From NCBI GenBank assembly GCA_023392475.1, contig JAEVZA010000248.1:1-29183 (forward strand): 29,183 nucleotides of DNA, read 5' to 3'. The position numbers and the translations under genes are program-made. The notes below the pieces were generated by a model, which made no database searches, was not told the DNA's origin, and saw nothing but the letters and a program-made list of their open reading frames with translations. Shown in pieces: positions 20,928-28,315 of the stretch. The stretch is from Actinomycetes bacterium (lineage in GTDB: Bacteria > Actinomycetota > Acidimicrobiia > Acidimicrobiales > Microtrichaceae). The first letter of the stretch is position 1. The number at the start of each line of letters is the position of its first letter.

Positions 20928-22204
20928 GGCGCGCTCGGCGTGAAGCGGACGTGGAGCCGCGTGAGGCCGCGCAGGATGAACGTGGGCACGTAGCGGTAGG
21001 TGCGGGCACCCGGCGGGCCGTGGTGCTCCTCGTCGATCTCGATGTGCTCGGTGCGGTCGAGCAGGCGCTCGATGCCGATGACCGCCTCGGCCCGCGCGAG
21101 CGGCGCGCCGGGGCAGGTGTGGATGCCTCGCCCGAACGTGACGTGGCTGCGGGCGTTCGTGCGGGCGGGGTCGAACGTGTCGGGCTGCTCGAACTTCGCC
21201 GGGTCGCGGTTCGCCGCCGCGTTCAGGAGCATGACGGTCGTGCCCGCCGGGAGGTCCACCCCGCCGATCGTGACCGGGACCTTCGACAGTCGGAAGTCGC
21301 CGCGCACCGGCGACTCGTAGCGGAGGCACTCCTCGATGAAGTTCGGCACGGCGGCCCGGTCGGTGCGGAGGCGGTCCTGCAGCTCGGCGTCCTCGGCCAG
21401 GAGCATGACGGCCGTGCTGACGAGGCGCACCGTGGTCTCGCCGCCGGCGGCGAAGAGGTTCGCGGCGACCCGCACCGCGTCCATCACGTCGGGCTCGGAG
21501 CCGTCGGGGAAGGTCGCCGTGGCCACGCCGGTCAGGACGTCGTCACGCGGGTTCGCCCTGCGGTCGGCGATGTAGGTCCCGAACCGCTCGTAGAGGTACT
21601 CGAGCGGGGTCTGCACCATCTCCTTGCCGGCGCTGCTGCCGACCGTGCCCGCCTTCTGGAACATGGCCTCCCGGAACTCGTCGTGGTCGGCCTCGGGCAC
21701 GCCGAGCAGGTCGGCGACCACGAGCATCGCCAGCGGGGCCGCGAACTGCGAGATGAGCTCGCTGCGGCCGTCGGGCGTCAGCGCGACGTCGAGCTGCTCG
21801 TCGACGATGCGCCAGATGAACTCCTCGTTCTCCTTGAGGCGCTTCGGCGTGATCATCCGGGAGAGCAGGGCGCGGTGCGCCGTGTGGACCGGTGGGTCGA
21901 GGGTGGGGAGCTGGTCGCTGAACGGCATCGAGTCCCGGTGCTCCTCGATGAGCTCGGAGATGTCGTCGAGGCCGTCGAGCGGGACCGGGAACCCGGGGAA
22001 CGGGCCGGTGACGGACGTGCAGGACGAGAACCGCTCGGTGTCGTTGTAGATGGCGACGACCTCGTCGTAGCCCGTCACCATGACGACGTCGTGGTGCGGT
22101 TCGCGGTGCACCGGGCAGGCGTCGCGCAGCCCGTGCAGGTACTCGTACGGGTCCGCGAGCAGCTCGCCGTCGGTGAAGAAGTCGGGCGTGTCGATGTCGG
22201 TCAT
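20924..22204 (-). CDS. Cytochrome P450
   Basis: This is a 426-residue soluble bacterial P450. The I-helix oxygen-binding motif AGGETT is at 253-258, the K-helix ExxR at 292-295 (ECLR), the haem-binding FGRGIHTCPG at 358-366 with the thiolate ligand Cys364, and PDTFDPAR precedes it. ATG at 22204 is chosen over the in-frame extension upstream because P450s of this type start just before PxxFxxGELLADPYEYL. The I-helix Glu in place of Asp (GGET) is known in several actinobacterial subfamilies. It heads a four-gene operon with ferredoxin, SDR and CMD. A TAGGTT box and a RAACGNNGTTC repeat lie upstream. The substrate is unknown; terpenoid, steroid or alkyl hydroxylation are all possible. Confidence 0.95.
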   Translation of the reverse strand: MTDIDTPDFFTDGELLADPYEYLHGLRDACPVHREPHHDVVMVTGYDEVVAIYNDTERFSSCTSVTGPFPGFPVPLDGLDDISELIEEHRDSMPFSDQLPTLDPPVHTAHRALLSRMITPKRLKENEEFIWRIVDEQLDVALTPDGRSELISQFAAPLAMLVVADLLGVPEADHDEFREAMFQKAGTVGSSAGKEMVQTPLEYLYERFGTYIADRRANPRDDVLTGVATATFPDGSEPDVMDAVRVAANLFAAGGETTVRLVSTAVMLLAEDAELQDRLRTDRAAVPNFIEECLRYESPVRGDFRLSKVPVTIGGVDLPAGTTVMLLNAAANRDPAKFEQPDTFDPARTNARSHVTFGRGIHTCPGAPLARAEAVIGIERLLDRTEHIEIDEEHHGPPGARTYRYVPTFILRGLTRLHVRFTPSAP

Positions 22205-22232
22205 GGCCTCGATCCCCCGTGGTGCGCCCCGC

Positions 22233-22259
22233 AACCTAGCGCGATGAGAACGGCGTTTC
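22233..22259 (-). promoter_or_regulatory. P450 operon promoter with RAACGNNGTTC box
   Basis: On the minus strand the box GAAACGCCGTTCT (22259-22247) is followed by CATCGCGC and then TAGGTT (22238-22233), about 28 bases before the P450 ATG. The iclR promoter has AGAACGTGGTTCT then CAT and a TACGGT box, so the shared part is AACGNNGTTCTCAT. This suggests one regulator, plausibly the IclR protein, acts at both. Confidence 0.45.
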
Positions 22260-22281
22260 CGCCTGGAGGGGACGGCCGTTC

Positions 22282-22310
22282 CGCCCACCGGGAGGGCGTC
22301 CCGGCGGGCG
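22282..22310. repeat. GC-rich inverted repeat in the P450/crotonase divergent region
   Basis: CGCCC-A-CCGGGA (22282-22293) pairs with TCCCGG-C-GGGCG (22299-22310) around a 5-base centre; the only mismatch is A22287/C22305. It lies upstream of both candidate transcription starts, so it would act as DNA (operator or insulator) rather than as an RNA hairpin. The function is unknown. Confidence 0.4.
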
Positions 22311-22318
22311 GACCGAAG

Positions 22319-22350
22319 TTGACGTCGATGTCAAGACCCCGTGGTACGGT
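22319..22350 (+). promoter_or_regulatory. Operator TTGACRTCGAYGTCAA and TACGGT -10 box of the crotonase-ligase operon
   Basis: TTGACGTCGATGTCAA (22319-22334) is palindromic except for one base pair in each half. Ten bases later TACGGT (22345-22350) fits a -10 box, about 46 bases before the ATG at 22397. The same 12-base core GACGTCGATGTC with TACGGT 11 bases after it (9 after the 16-mer) occurs upstream of the DUF35-thiolase pair at 28806-28776 on the minus strand. Confidence 0.55.
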
Positions 22351-22396
22351 CGCCCGCGGGGGGACCCACCACGCAGCACGGGGGGATCGCGACGAG

Positions 22397-23293
22397 ATGT
22401 CGGACTACGAGTACGTGCTCTACGAGCCGGTCGACGAGGGGCGGATCGTCCGGATCCTGCTGAACCGGCCCGAGGCCCGCAACGCGCAGAACCGGGGGAT
22501 GCTCGTCGAGCTCGACGACGCCTTCCTCCGGGCCGAGCGGGACGACGACGTGCGGGTGGTGATCCTCGGGGGCGTCGGCCCGATGTTCACCTCCGGCCAC
22601 GACCTCGGCTCCAAGGTCTCGACCGAGGAGTACGCGACGCACCCCTCGTGGCAGGAGAACGGCGCCACCCGCCAGGGCGCCGAGCGCCTGATGCTCCAGG
22701 AGTGGCACCACTACTTCGAGAACACGCGGCGGTGGCGCAACCTCCGCAAGATCACGATCGCCCAGGTCCACGGCCCGGTCTACGCGGCGGGCCTCATGCT
22801 GATGTGGGCGTGCGACCTCATCGTGGCGGCGGACGATGTCGTGTTCGCGGACGTGGTCGGCACCCGGCTCGGGATGTGCGGCGTCGAGTACTTCGCCCAC
22901 CCGTGGGAGTTCGGCCCGAGGAAGGCGAAGGAGCTGCTGCTCACCGGCGACTCGCTGTCGGTCGACGAGGCCCACGCCATGGGGATGGTGTCGAAGGTGT
23001 TCCCGGTCGACGAGCTGCCCGACCGCACGGTCGAGCTCGCCCGGCGGATCGCGGAGACCCCGACCATGGCGGCCCTCCTCATCAAGGAGGCGGTCAACCA
23101 GAGCGTCGACAACATGGGCTTCTACAACGCGCTGAACGCCTGCTTCACGCTGCACGAGCTCAACCACTCGCACTGGGCGCAGGTGCACGACAACGGCTAC
23201 CCGGTGGCGCTCGAGGAGGACGGGGTGCCGAACTGGAAGCAGGCGCCGCCCGTGCAGCCCGCGCTCAAGGACCGGGTCCGTGCGGAGGACTGA
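22397..23293 (+). CDS. Crotonase-superfamily protein (EchA-like) lacking the hydratase glutamates
   Basis: This is a 298-residue crotonase-fold protein. RIVRILLNRPEARNAQN and GPMFTSGHDLGS (oxyanion strand) are at 16-72, GPVYAAGLMLMWACDLIVAADD at 126-147, RLGMCGVEYFAHPWEFGPRKAKELLLTG follows, then an extended C-terminal helix region rich in aromatics. Aligned to enoyl-CoA hydratase, the two catalytic Glu positions are Met134 and Val154, so simple hydratase chemistry is doubtful. Glu164 in GVEYF is a possible substitute acid. Start ATG 22397 is the first codon of the family's N-terminus. It heads a plus-strand run with two CoA ligases and tetR, and carries the palindromic operator upstream. Confidence 0.87.
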   Translation: MSDYEYVLYEPVDEGRIVRILLNRPEARNAQNRGMLVELDDAFLRAERDDDVRVVILGGVGPMFTSGHDLGSKVSTEEYATHPSWQENGATRQGAERLMLQEWHHYFENTRRWRNLRKITIAQVHGPVYAAGLMLMWACDLIVAADDVVFADVVGTRLGMCGVEYFAHPWEFGPRKAKELLLTGDSLSVDEAHAMGMVSKVFPVDELPDRTVELARRIAETPTMAALLIKEAVNQSVDNMGFYNALNACFTLHELNHSHWAQVHDNGYPVALEEDGVPNWKQAPPVQPALKDRVRAED

Positions 23294-23356
23294 CCGCCGA
23301 GGCGCCGACGGCGGCCGGCCGGGTGCCCCGGTCCGTCGCACGACGGGGCACGACTC

Positions 23357-24844
23357 GTGAACCTCCTCCTCCTGCTGGACATGGCCGCGTCGGCGGGCGA
23401 CGACCGCATCGCCGTGCAGTTCGGCGACGCGCGCCTCGGCGCGGCCGACCTCCTGCGCCTCGCCTGGGGCGGCGCCGCGCAGGTCGGTGACGCCACCGCG
23501 GTCGCCTACGTGGGCACGAACGGGCCCGCGGTGCCGGTCGCGCTGTTCGCCGCCGCGGCGGCGGGCGTGCCCTACGCGCCGCTGAACTACCGGCTCGGCG
23601 TCGAGGACCTCGACGCGCTGCTGCACCGGCTGGGCACGCCGCTGGTCGTGGCCGAGGGCGAGGTCGGCGCCGAGCTCGCCGCGCTCGGCCACCGCGTCGT
23701 GGCCGCGGACGACTTCGTGACCGAGGCCGACCGGGACGCCGCGGTCGGCGAGGTCCCCGTGGACGCCGACGGCACCGCGGTCGTCCTGTTCACGTCGGGC
23801 ACCACGTCCGCGCCCAAGGCGGCGCTCCTGCGCCACCGGCACCTGACCGCCTACGTGATCGGCACCGTCGAGTTCGCGGCCGCCGACCCGGCGGACGCGG
23901 TGCTCGTGAGCGTGCCGCCGTACCACGTGGCGGGGCTCGCCAACCTGCTGAGCAACCTGTACGGCGGGCGGCGGATCGTCTACCTGCAGCAGTTCGACGC
24001 CGGCCGCTGGGTGGAGACCGCGCGCCGGGAGTCCGTGAGCCACGCCATGGTCGTCCCGACGATGATGGCCCGCATCGTCGACGTGCTGGAGGTCGACGGC
24101 GACGGCGTCCCGACGCTGCGGGCCCTCTCCTACGGCGGTGCCCGGATGCCGGCGACGGTGCTCGAGCGGCTGATGACCGCGCTGCCCGAGACCGACCTGA
24201 CGAACGCGTACGGCCTCACGGAGACGAGCTCCACCATCGCGGTGCTCGGGCCCGAGGACCACCGTGCGGCGCGCGCCGGCGACGCCGTCGCCGTGCGGCG
24301 GCTGTCCTCCGCGGGCCGGGTCCTGCCGACGATCGAGGTCGAGGTCCGCGGCGACGACGGCACGGCGGTCGGCGCCGACGAGGTGGGCGAGATCTGGGTG
24401 CGAGGCGACCAGGTCTCGGGCGAGTACGCCGGCATGGACTCGCCGCTCGACGCCGACGGCTGGTTCCCCACGAGGGACCGCGGGTCGATCGACGCCGACG
24501 GCTACCTGTTCATCGAGGGGCGGGCCGACGACACGATCATCCGGGGCGGCGAGAACATCGCGCCCGCGGAGATCGAGGACGTGCTGCTGCGCCACCCCGA
24601 CGTGCGGGAGTGCGCCGTGTTCGGCGTGCCCGACGACGAGTGGGGGCAGCGCATCGCGGCGGCGGTGGTGACGACGGACGACACGGACGTCGGCGCCGAC
24701 GAGCTCCGCGAGTTCGTGCGCGCCGCGCTCCGTGGCTCCAAGACACCGCAGGACGTGTTCTTCCTCGACTCGCTGCCGTACACGGACACCGGCAAGCTGC
24801 TGCGCCGCCGGCTGCCCGACGTGGTCGGCAGCGCGGAGCGCTAG
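23357..24844 (+). CDS. AMP-dependent acyl-CoA ligase
   Basis: This is a 495-residue ANL-family ligase. The P-loop is FTSGTTSAPK (145-154), where the usual Gly is Ser. VSVPPYHVAGL, NAYGLTETSSTIA (A5), FPTRDRGSIDADGYLFIEGR (A7, TRD instead of TGD) and the catalytic Lys480 in DTGKLLRR follow. GTG at 23357 with only a weak ribosome site begins right at the family's short N-terminus, about 30 residues shorter than most ligases. It lies 63 bases after the crotonase and 13 before a second ligase. It activates an unknown acid; tandem ligases may handle two fragments of one substrate. Despite the altered P-loop residue, all catalytic positions remain. Confidence 0.88.
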   Translation: MNLLLLLDMAASAGDDRIAVQFGDARLGAADLLRLAWGGAAQVGDATAVAYVGTNGPAVPVALFAAAAAGVPYAPLNYRLGVEDLDALLHRLGTPLVVAEGEVGAELAALGHRVVAADDFVTEADRDAAVGEVPVDADGTAVVLFTSGTTSAPKAALLRHRHLTAYVIGTVEFAAADPADAVLVSVPPYHVAGLANLLSNLYGGRRIVYLQQFDAGRWVETARRESVSHAMVVPTMMARIVDVLEVDGDGVPTLRALSYGGARMPATVLERLMTALPETDLTNAYGLTETSSTIAVLGPEDHRAARAGDAVAVRRLSSAGRVLPTIEVEVRGDDGTAVGADEVGEIWVRGDQVSGEYAGMDSPLDADGWFPTRDRGSIDADGYLFIEGRADDTIIRGGENIAPAEIEDVLLRHPDVRECAVFGVPDDEWGQRIAAAVVTTDDTDVGADELREFVRAALRGSKTPQDVFFLDSLPYTDTGKLLRRRLPDVVGSAER

Positions 24845-24857
24845 GCGGCGGTCTCGC

Positions 24858-26465
24858 GTGGCCACCGGGAGCGACACGGCCGGGGCGGCGGAGCCGGCCA
24901 CCGGGCCGGCCCGTGACCCGGCCGCGCCGGGCGCCCTCAACGAGCCGCTGTCCGTCGCCGCCGAGCGCTGGGGCGACCGCGTCGCGGTGCGGGACGGCGA
25001 CACGGACCGGACCTTCGCGGAGCTCGACACCTGGAGCCGGCGGTTCGCCGCGCTGCTCCGCGACCGGGGCGTCCGACCCGGCGACCGGGTGGCGGTGCGC
25101 ACCGCGAACCGCGTGGAGTTCCTGGTCGCCGTCCAGGCCGTCAGCCGTGCCGGTGCGGCGGCCGTGCTGCTCAGCCCGGCGTGGCGCGAGGTCGAGATCG
25201 ACCACGCGCTCGCGCTGACCGCGCCGTCCCACGCGGTGCTCGACGACGTCGACGCGGGGCTGGTCGCGACCCGGCTGGGTGCCGCGGCCGTCACGGACCT
25301 CGACCGGCTCCCGGCGCTGCCCGGGCCCGACCACGCGCCCGACGTGCCGGTCGACCCGTCGGACGACGCCGTGCTCGTCTTCAGCTCCGGCACCACCGGG
25401 CTGCCGAAGGCCGTCCGCCACACCCACGCCTCGCTCCGCGTCGCCGCCCGCCAGTGGCGCACCGCGCTCGGGCTCGGACCCGACGACCGCTTCCAGGTCG
25501 CCACCCCGCCGTCGCACATCCTCGGGCTCCTGAACCTCCTCGCGGCGATCGAGGCCGGGTCGACCGTCTGGCTGCACCGCCGGTTCGATCTCGGGACCGA
25601 GCTCCGCACGATCGAGGCCGAGCGGATGACCCTCGAGATGGCGGTGGCGCCGATCGCGCTGGCGATGGCCAACCTGCCGGACCTCGAGGCCCACGACCTG
25701 TCGTCGCTGCGGTACGTCATGTGGTGCGCGACGCCCGTCGCCGCGGAGGTGGCCGAGGAGATCACGGCCCGGACCGGCGTGCCGGTCATGTCGGCGTACG
25801 GGGCGAGCGAGGTCCCTGTCCTGACCAGCCACCCGGTGGCGAGCCCCACGGAGTGGCGGCTCGACAGCCCCGGGCGGCCACCGGCGGGCGTCGAGCTGCG
25901 GGTGGTCGACCTGGACACGGGCGAGGTGGTCGAGGGCGGGGTCGGCGAGATCGAGGCGCGGAGCGGCGCAGCGATGGCCGGCTACCTGCCCGACGACGCG
26001 AACGCCGTGGCGTTCCACGACGGCTGGTTCCGCACCGGCGACGTCGGCCGGATCGACGACGACGGCTGGGTGCAGCTGACCGACCGCGCCAAGGAGATGG
26101 TGAAGGTGAGCGGCTTCCAGGTCGCGCCCGCCGAGGTCGAGGCGGTCCTGCTCGCGCACCCCGCCGTGCTCGACGGCGCCGTGTTCGGCGTCCCCGACGA
26201 GCGCACGGGCGAGGCGACCGTGGCGGCGGTGCAGCTCGATCCGGCGGCCGACGTCGGCGCCGACGAGCTGCGTGCGCTCGTCGCGGCACGCCTGGCCACG
26301 TACAAGGTGCCCCGGGACGTCGTCGTCGTGGACGCCGTGCCGCGGCTCCCGTCGGGCAAGGCGCTCCGGCGCGAGCTCAGGGCCCGGTGGCTGTCCGGCG
26401 AGCTGGCCGCCACGGGCGCCGAGGCGCCACCGCCGACCGATGATCCCGCACCACCCCGACCGTAG
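24858..26465 (+). CDS. AMP-dependent acyl-CoA ligase (second of tandem pair)
   Basis: This is a 535-residue ANL-family ligase. An Ala/Pro-rich tail of about 27 residues precedes the domain. The P-loop is FSSGTTGLPKAV (175-186); ATPPSHILGLLNLL, MSAYGASEVPVLTS (A5, with Ala-Ser-Glu), WFRTGDVGRIDDDGWVQLTDRAKEMVKVSGFQVAPAEVE (A7-A8), and Lys501 in SGKALRREL follow. It is related to the ligase immediately upstream (both share a VGADELR block before the A10 region) but is not a recent duplicate. GTG at 24858 has a weak AGGCGG. The C-terminal 20 residues are Pro/Ala rich. Its stop codon forms part of the tetR -10 box. The substrate is unknown. Confidence 0.9.
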   Translation: MATGSDTAGAAEPATGPARDPAAPGALNEPLSVAAERWGDRVAVRDGDTDRTFAELDTWSRRFAALLRDRGVRPGDRVAVRTANRVEFLVAVQAVSRAGAAAVLLSPAWREVEIDHALALTAPSHAVLDDVDAGLVATRLGAAAVTDLDRLPALPGPDHAPDVPVDPSDDAVLVFSSGTTGLPKAVRHTHASLRVAARQWRTALGLGPDDRFQVATPPSHILGLLNLLAAIEAGSTVWLHRRFDLGTELRTIEAERMTLEMAVAPIALAMANLPDLEAHDLSSLRYVMWCATPVAAEVAEEITARTGVPVMSAYGASEVPVLTSHPVASPTEWRLDSPGRPPAGVELRVVDLDTGEVVEGGVGEIEARSGAAMAGYLPDDANAVAFHDGWFRTGDVGRIDDDGWVQLTDRAKEMVKVSGFQVAPAEVEAVLLAHPAVLDGAVFGVPDERTGEATVAAVQLDPAADVGADELRALVAARLATYKVPRDVVVVDAVPRLPSGKALRRELRARWLSGELAATGAEAPPPTDDPAPPRP

Positions 26466-26468
26466 AGT
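26463..26468 (+). promoter_or_regulatory. Candidate -10 box (TAGAGT) of tetR, overlapping the ligase stop codon
   Basis: TAGAGT starts with the TAG stop of the preceding gene and would give about a 24-base leader containing AGGAAG (26485-26490), nine bases before the ATG at 26500. The same hexamer is the gntR box at 15609. Confidence 0.35.
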
Positions 26469-26499
26469 GACCCGACCCACCACCAGGAAGTGATCCCGG

Positions 26500-27165
26500 A
26501 TGCCGAAGACCGAGCCGTCTGATCAGCCCGTCGGGCAGCGCCCCGACCAGGCGACCGTCGGACCTCGCTCCCGGAAGGGCGAGGAGACGAAGGCCCGCCT
26601 CGTGGAGGCCGCCAAGCGGGTCTTCGAGGACGCCGGCTTCCTCGACGCCCGCATCTCCGACATCGCGAAGGGCGCCGGGCTGTCGCACGGGAGCTTCTAC
26701 CACTACTTCGACTCGAAGGAGCAGATCTTCCGGGAGATCGCCGAGCAGCAGGAGGAGCTGCTGACCGCCCCGGCCGACGAGGGCGACGCGGCGGACGTCG
26801 ACGAGTTCGGCCGGCTGCTCCGTGCGAACCGCCGGTACCTCGAGCGGTACCGCGAGCACGCCCGGATCATGGGGGTCATCGAGGAGGTGTCCCGCTACGA
26901 CGGGCACGTGCGCGACGCGCGGATGCGGCGCCAGAAGCACTTCGCGGACCGGGCCGAACGGGCGATCCGACGGATGCAGCAGGACGGCACGGCGTCCGCC
27001 GAGATCGACGCGGAGATCGCCGCCGTCGCGCTCGGCGCGATGGTCGCCCGGTTCGCCGAGGTGTGGTTCACCGACGGGTGGGGCGACTACGACTTCGACG
27101 CCGCCACCCGCCAGCTGACCCTCCTGTGGGCCAACGCCATCGGGCTGGACCCGGGTCGGGGCTGA
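26500..27165 (+). CDS. TetR-family transcriptional regulator
   Basis: This is a 221-residue regulator. After a polar tail (1-28), the TetR DNA-binding domain spans about 30-76: KARLVEAAKRVFEDAGFLDARI, SDIAKGAGLSHGSFYHYFDSKEQIF. The ligand-binding helices follow (80-215), including RRMQQDGTASAEIDAEIAAVALGAMVARF, as in many actinobacterial acyl-CoA-responsive TetR proteins. ATG at 26500 has AGGAAG nine bases upstream. It follows two CoA ligases and converges with the thiolase-like gene, their stop codons 3 bases apart. It is the best local candidate to bind the shared TTGACRTCGAYGTCAA-like operator, since both operator-bearing transcription units flank it. This is inference from position only. 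Confidence 0.92.
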   Translation: MPKTEPSDQPVGQRPDQATVGPRSRKGEETKARLVEAAKRVFEDAGFLDARISDIAKGAGLSHGSFYHYFDSKEQIFREIAEQQEELLTAPADEGDAADVDEFGRLLRANRRYLERYREHARIMGVIEEVSRYDGHVRDARMRRQKHFADRAERAIRRMQQDGTASAEIDAEIAAVALGAMVARFAEVWFTDGWGDYDFDAATRQLTLLWANAIGLDPGRG

Positions 27166-27173
27166 GCTTCAGC
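27161..27173. terminator. Small hairpin over the stop codons of tetR and the thiolase-like gene
   Basis: GCTGA-GCT-TCAGC: the 5-bp stem contains the TGA of tetR and the TCA (minus-strand TGA) of the convergent gene. The stem is short and terminator strength is doubtful. The arrangement repeats that at 3804-3823. Confidence 0.3.
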
Positions 27174-28314
27174 GGGAGAGGATGGTGACGCCGGCCGTGC
27201 CCGGCGCGCCGTACAGCTGCGCGTAGCCGACCTGCGGGTCGCCCGGCACCTGCCGGTCGCCGGCGGTGCCGCGCAGCTGCAGCACGAGCTCGTGGACCTG
27301 GCGCAGGCCCGACGCGCCGATCGGCTCGCCGTTGGCGATGAGGCCGCCGTCGGTGTTGACCGGCAGGGGACCGCCGATCTCGGTGGCGCCGTCGGCGATC
27401 AGGCGCTCCTGCTCGCCGTCCTCGCAGAAGCCGTTCTCGGCCATGTGGATGACCTCGGCCCCGGCGTCGGTGTCCTGGAGCTGGACGACGTCGACGTCCT
27501 CCGGGCCGAGCCCCGCCTGCTCGTACGCGGCGCGCGACGCGTAGACGGTGGGCGCCGCGTCCTGGTCGACGGCCGTCCACGAGGCGTGCACCTCGAAGGC
27601 GCCGTAGCGGCGGGTCCGGAGGGCGGTGGCCCGCAGGCGGATGGGGGTGGACGTGTACTTCCTCGCGAGGTCCGCCCGGCACATCACCACGGCCGCCGCG
27701 CCCTCGTCGGGCGAGCAGAACATGTACTGCGTGAGCGGGTAGTTGAGCATCCGCGAGGCGAGGATGTCCTCCTCGGGGACCGGCGAGCGACGGAACGCGT
27801 TCGGGTTGAGCGCGCCGTTGCGGTAGCCCTTCGCCGCGACCCGGGCCAGCGTCTCGTGTGAGATGCCGTAGTCGTGCATGTAGCGGTTGATCTTCATCGC
27901 GAAGAACTTGGTGGTGAGGAAGTGGCCGATCTCGCCGTACCAGGCCGGCGCGGCGTAGTCGACGGGGTCCGACGTGAACGCGCCGTGGCCGTGCTTGTCC
28001 ATCCCGACCGCGACGCCGATGTCGTACTGGCCCGAGCGGATGGCGTCGGCCGTGAGCTGCAGCGCGGACGCGGCCGTCGCGCAGCCGTTGTAGACGTCGA
28101 CGAACGGGATGCCCGTGAGGCCGAGCCGGCTCGTCACGGCGTCGGGGTTGTCGACCTCGAAGCTGCCGCCGAACGCGACCTGCACCTCGGGCCAGCGCAC
28201 GCCGGCGTCCTGGAGCGCGGCGCGGACCGCGTCGGCCCCCATGTCGATCGCCGACTTCGCCCCGAACCGCCCGAAGGGGTGGAGCCCGACCCCGATGATC
28301 GCGACGTCCTCCAC
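27169..28314 (-). CDS. Thiolase-fold (SCP-x/Ltp2-like) protein paired with DUF35
   Basis: This is a 381-residue thiolase-superfamily protein. It keeps a nucleophile-position cysteine (Cys78 in VYNGCATAASALQ), but the GHPxG motif reads GEPIGASG (329-336). The NEAF/HDAF region reads QLQDTDAGAE (280-287), and the C-terminal CxGxG is replaced by YGAPGTAG (368-375). Without the His and second Cys, classical thiolysis is unlikely. The Ltp2 group, which works with a DUF35 partner as a retro-aldolase on steroid side-chain CoA esters, is the closest functional precedent. GTG at 28314 lies one base after the DUF35 stop, so the two are co-translated. Lipid-transfer or polyketide-like roles are alternatives. 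Confidence 0.87.
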   Translation of the reverse strand: MEDVAIIGVGLHPFGRFGAKSAIDMGADAVRAALQDAGVRWPEVQVAFGGSFEVDNPDAVTSRLGLTGIPFVDVYNGCATAASALQLTADAIRSGQYDIGVAVGMDKHGHGAFTSDPVDYAAPAWYGEIGHFLTTKFFAMKINRYMHDYGISHETLARVAAKGYRNGALNPNAFRRSPVPEEDILASRMLNYPLTQYMFCSPDEGAAAVVMCRADLARKYTSTPIRLRATALRTRRYGAFEVHASWTAVDQDAAPTVYASRAAYEQAGLGPEDVDVVQLQDTDAGAEVIHMAENGFCEDGEQERLIADGATEIGGPLPVNTDGGLIANGEPIGASGLRQVHELVLQLRGTAGDRQVPGDPQVGYAQLYGAPGTAGVTILSR

Positions 28315-28315
28315 C

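Noticed and set aside
20609..22396. Long plus-strand extension upstream of the crotonase ATG at 22397
   Set aside because: It is antisense to the SDR, ferredoxin and P450 genes. The crotonase homology begins at 22397 and a promoter/operator precedes it.
22331..25918. A minus-strand open frame of 1195 codons
   Set aside because: It is antisense to the crotonase and two ligases, whose translations match known families along their full length. Its own translation is Arg/Val/Ala/Gly-rich low complexity, as expected for a shadow frame in very GC-rich DNA.
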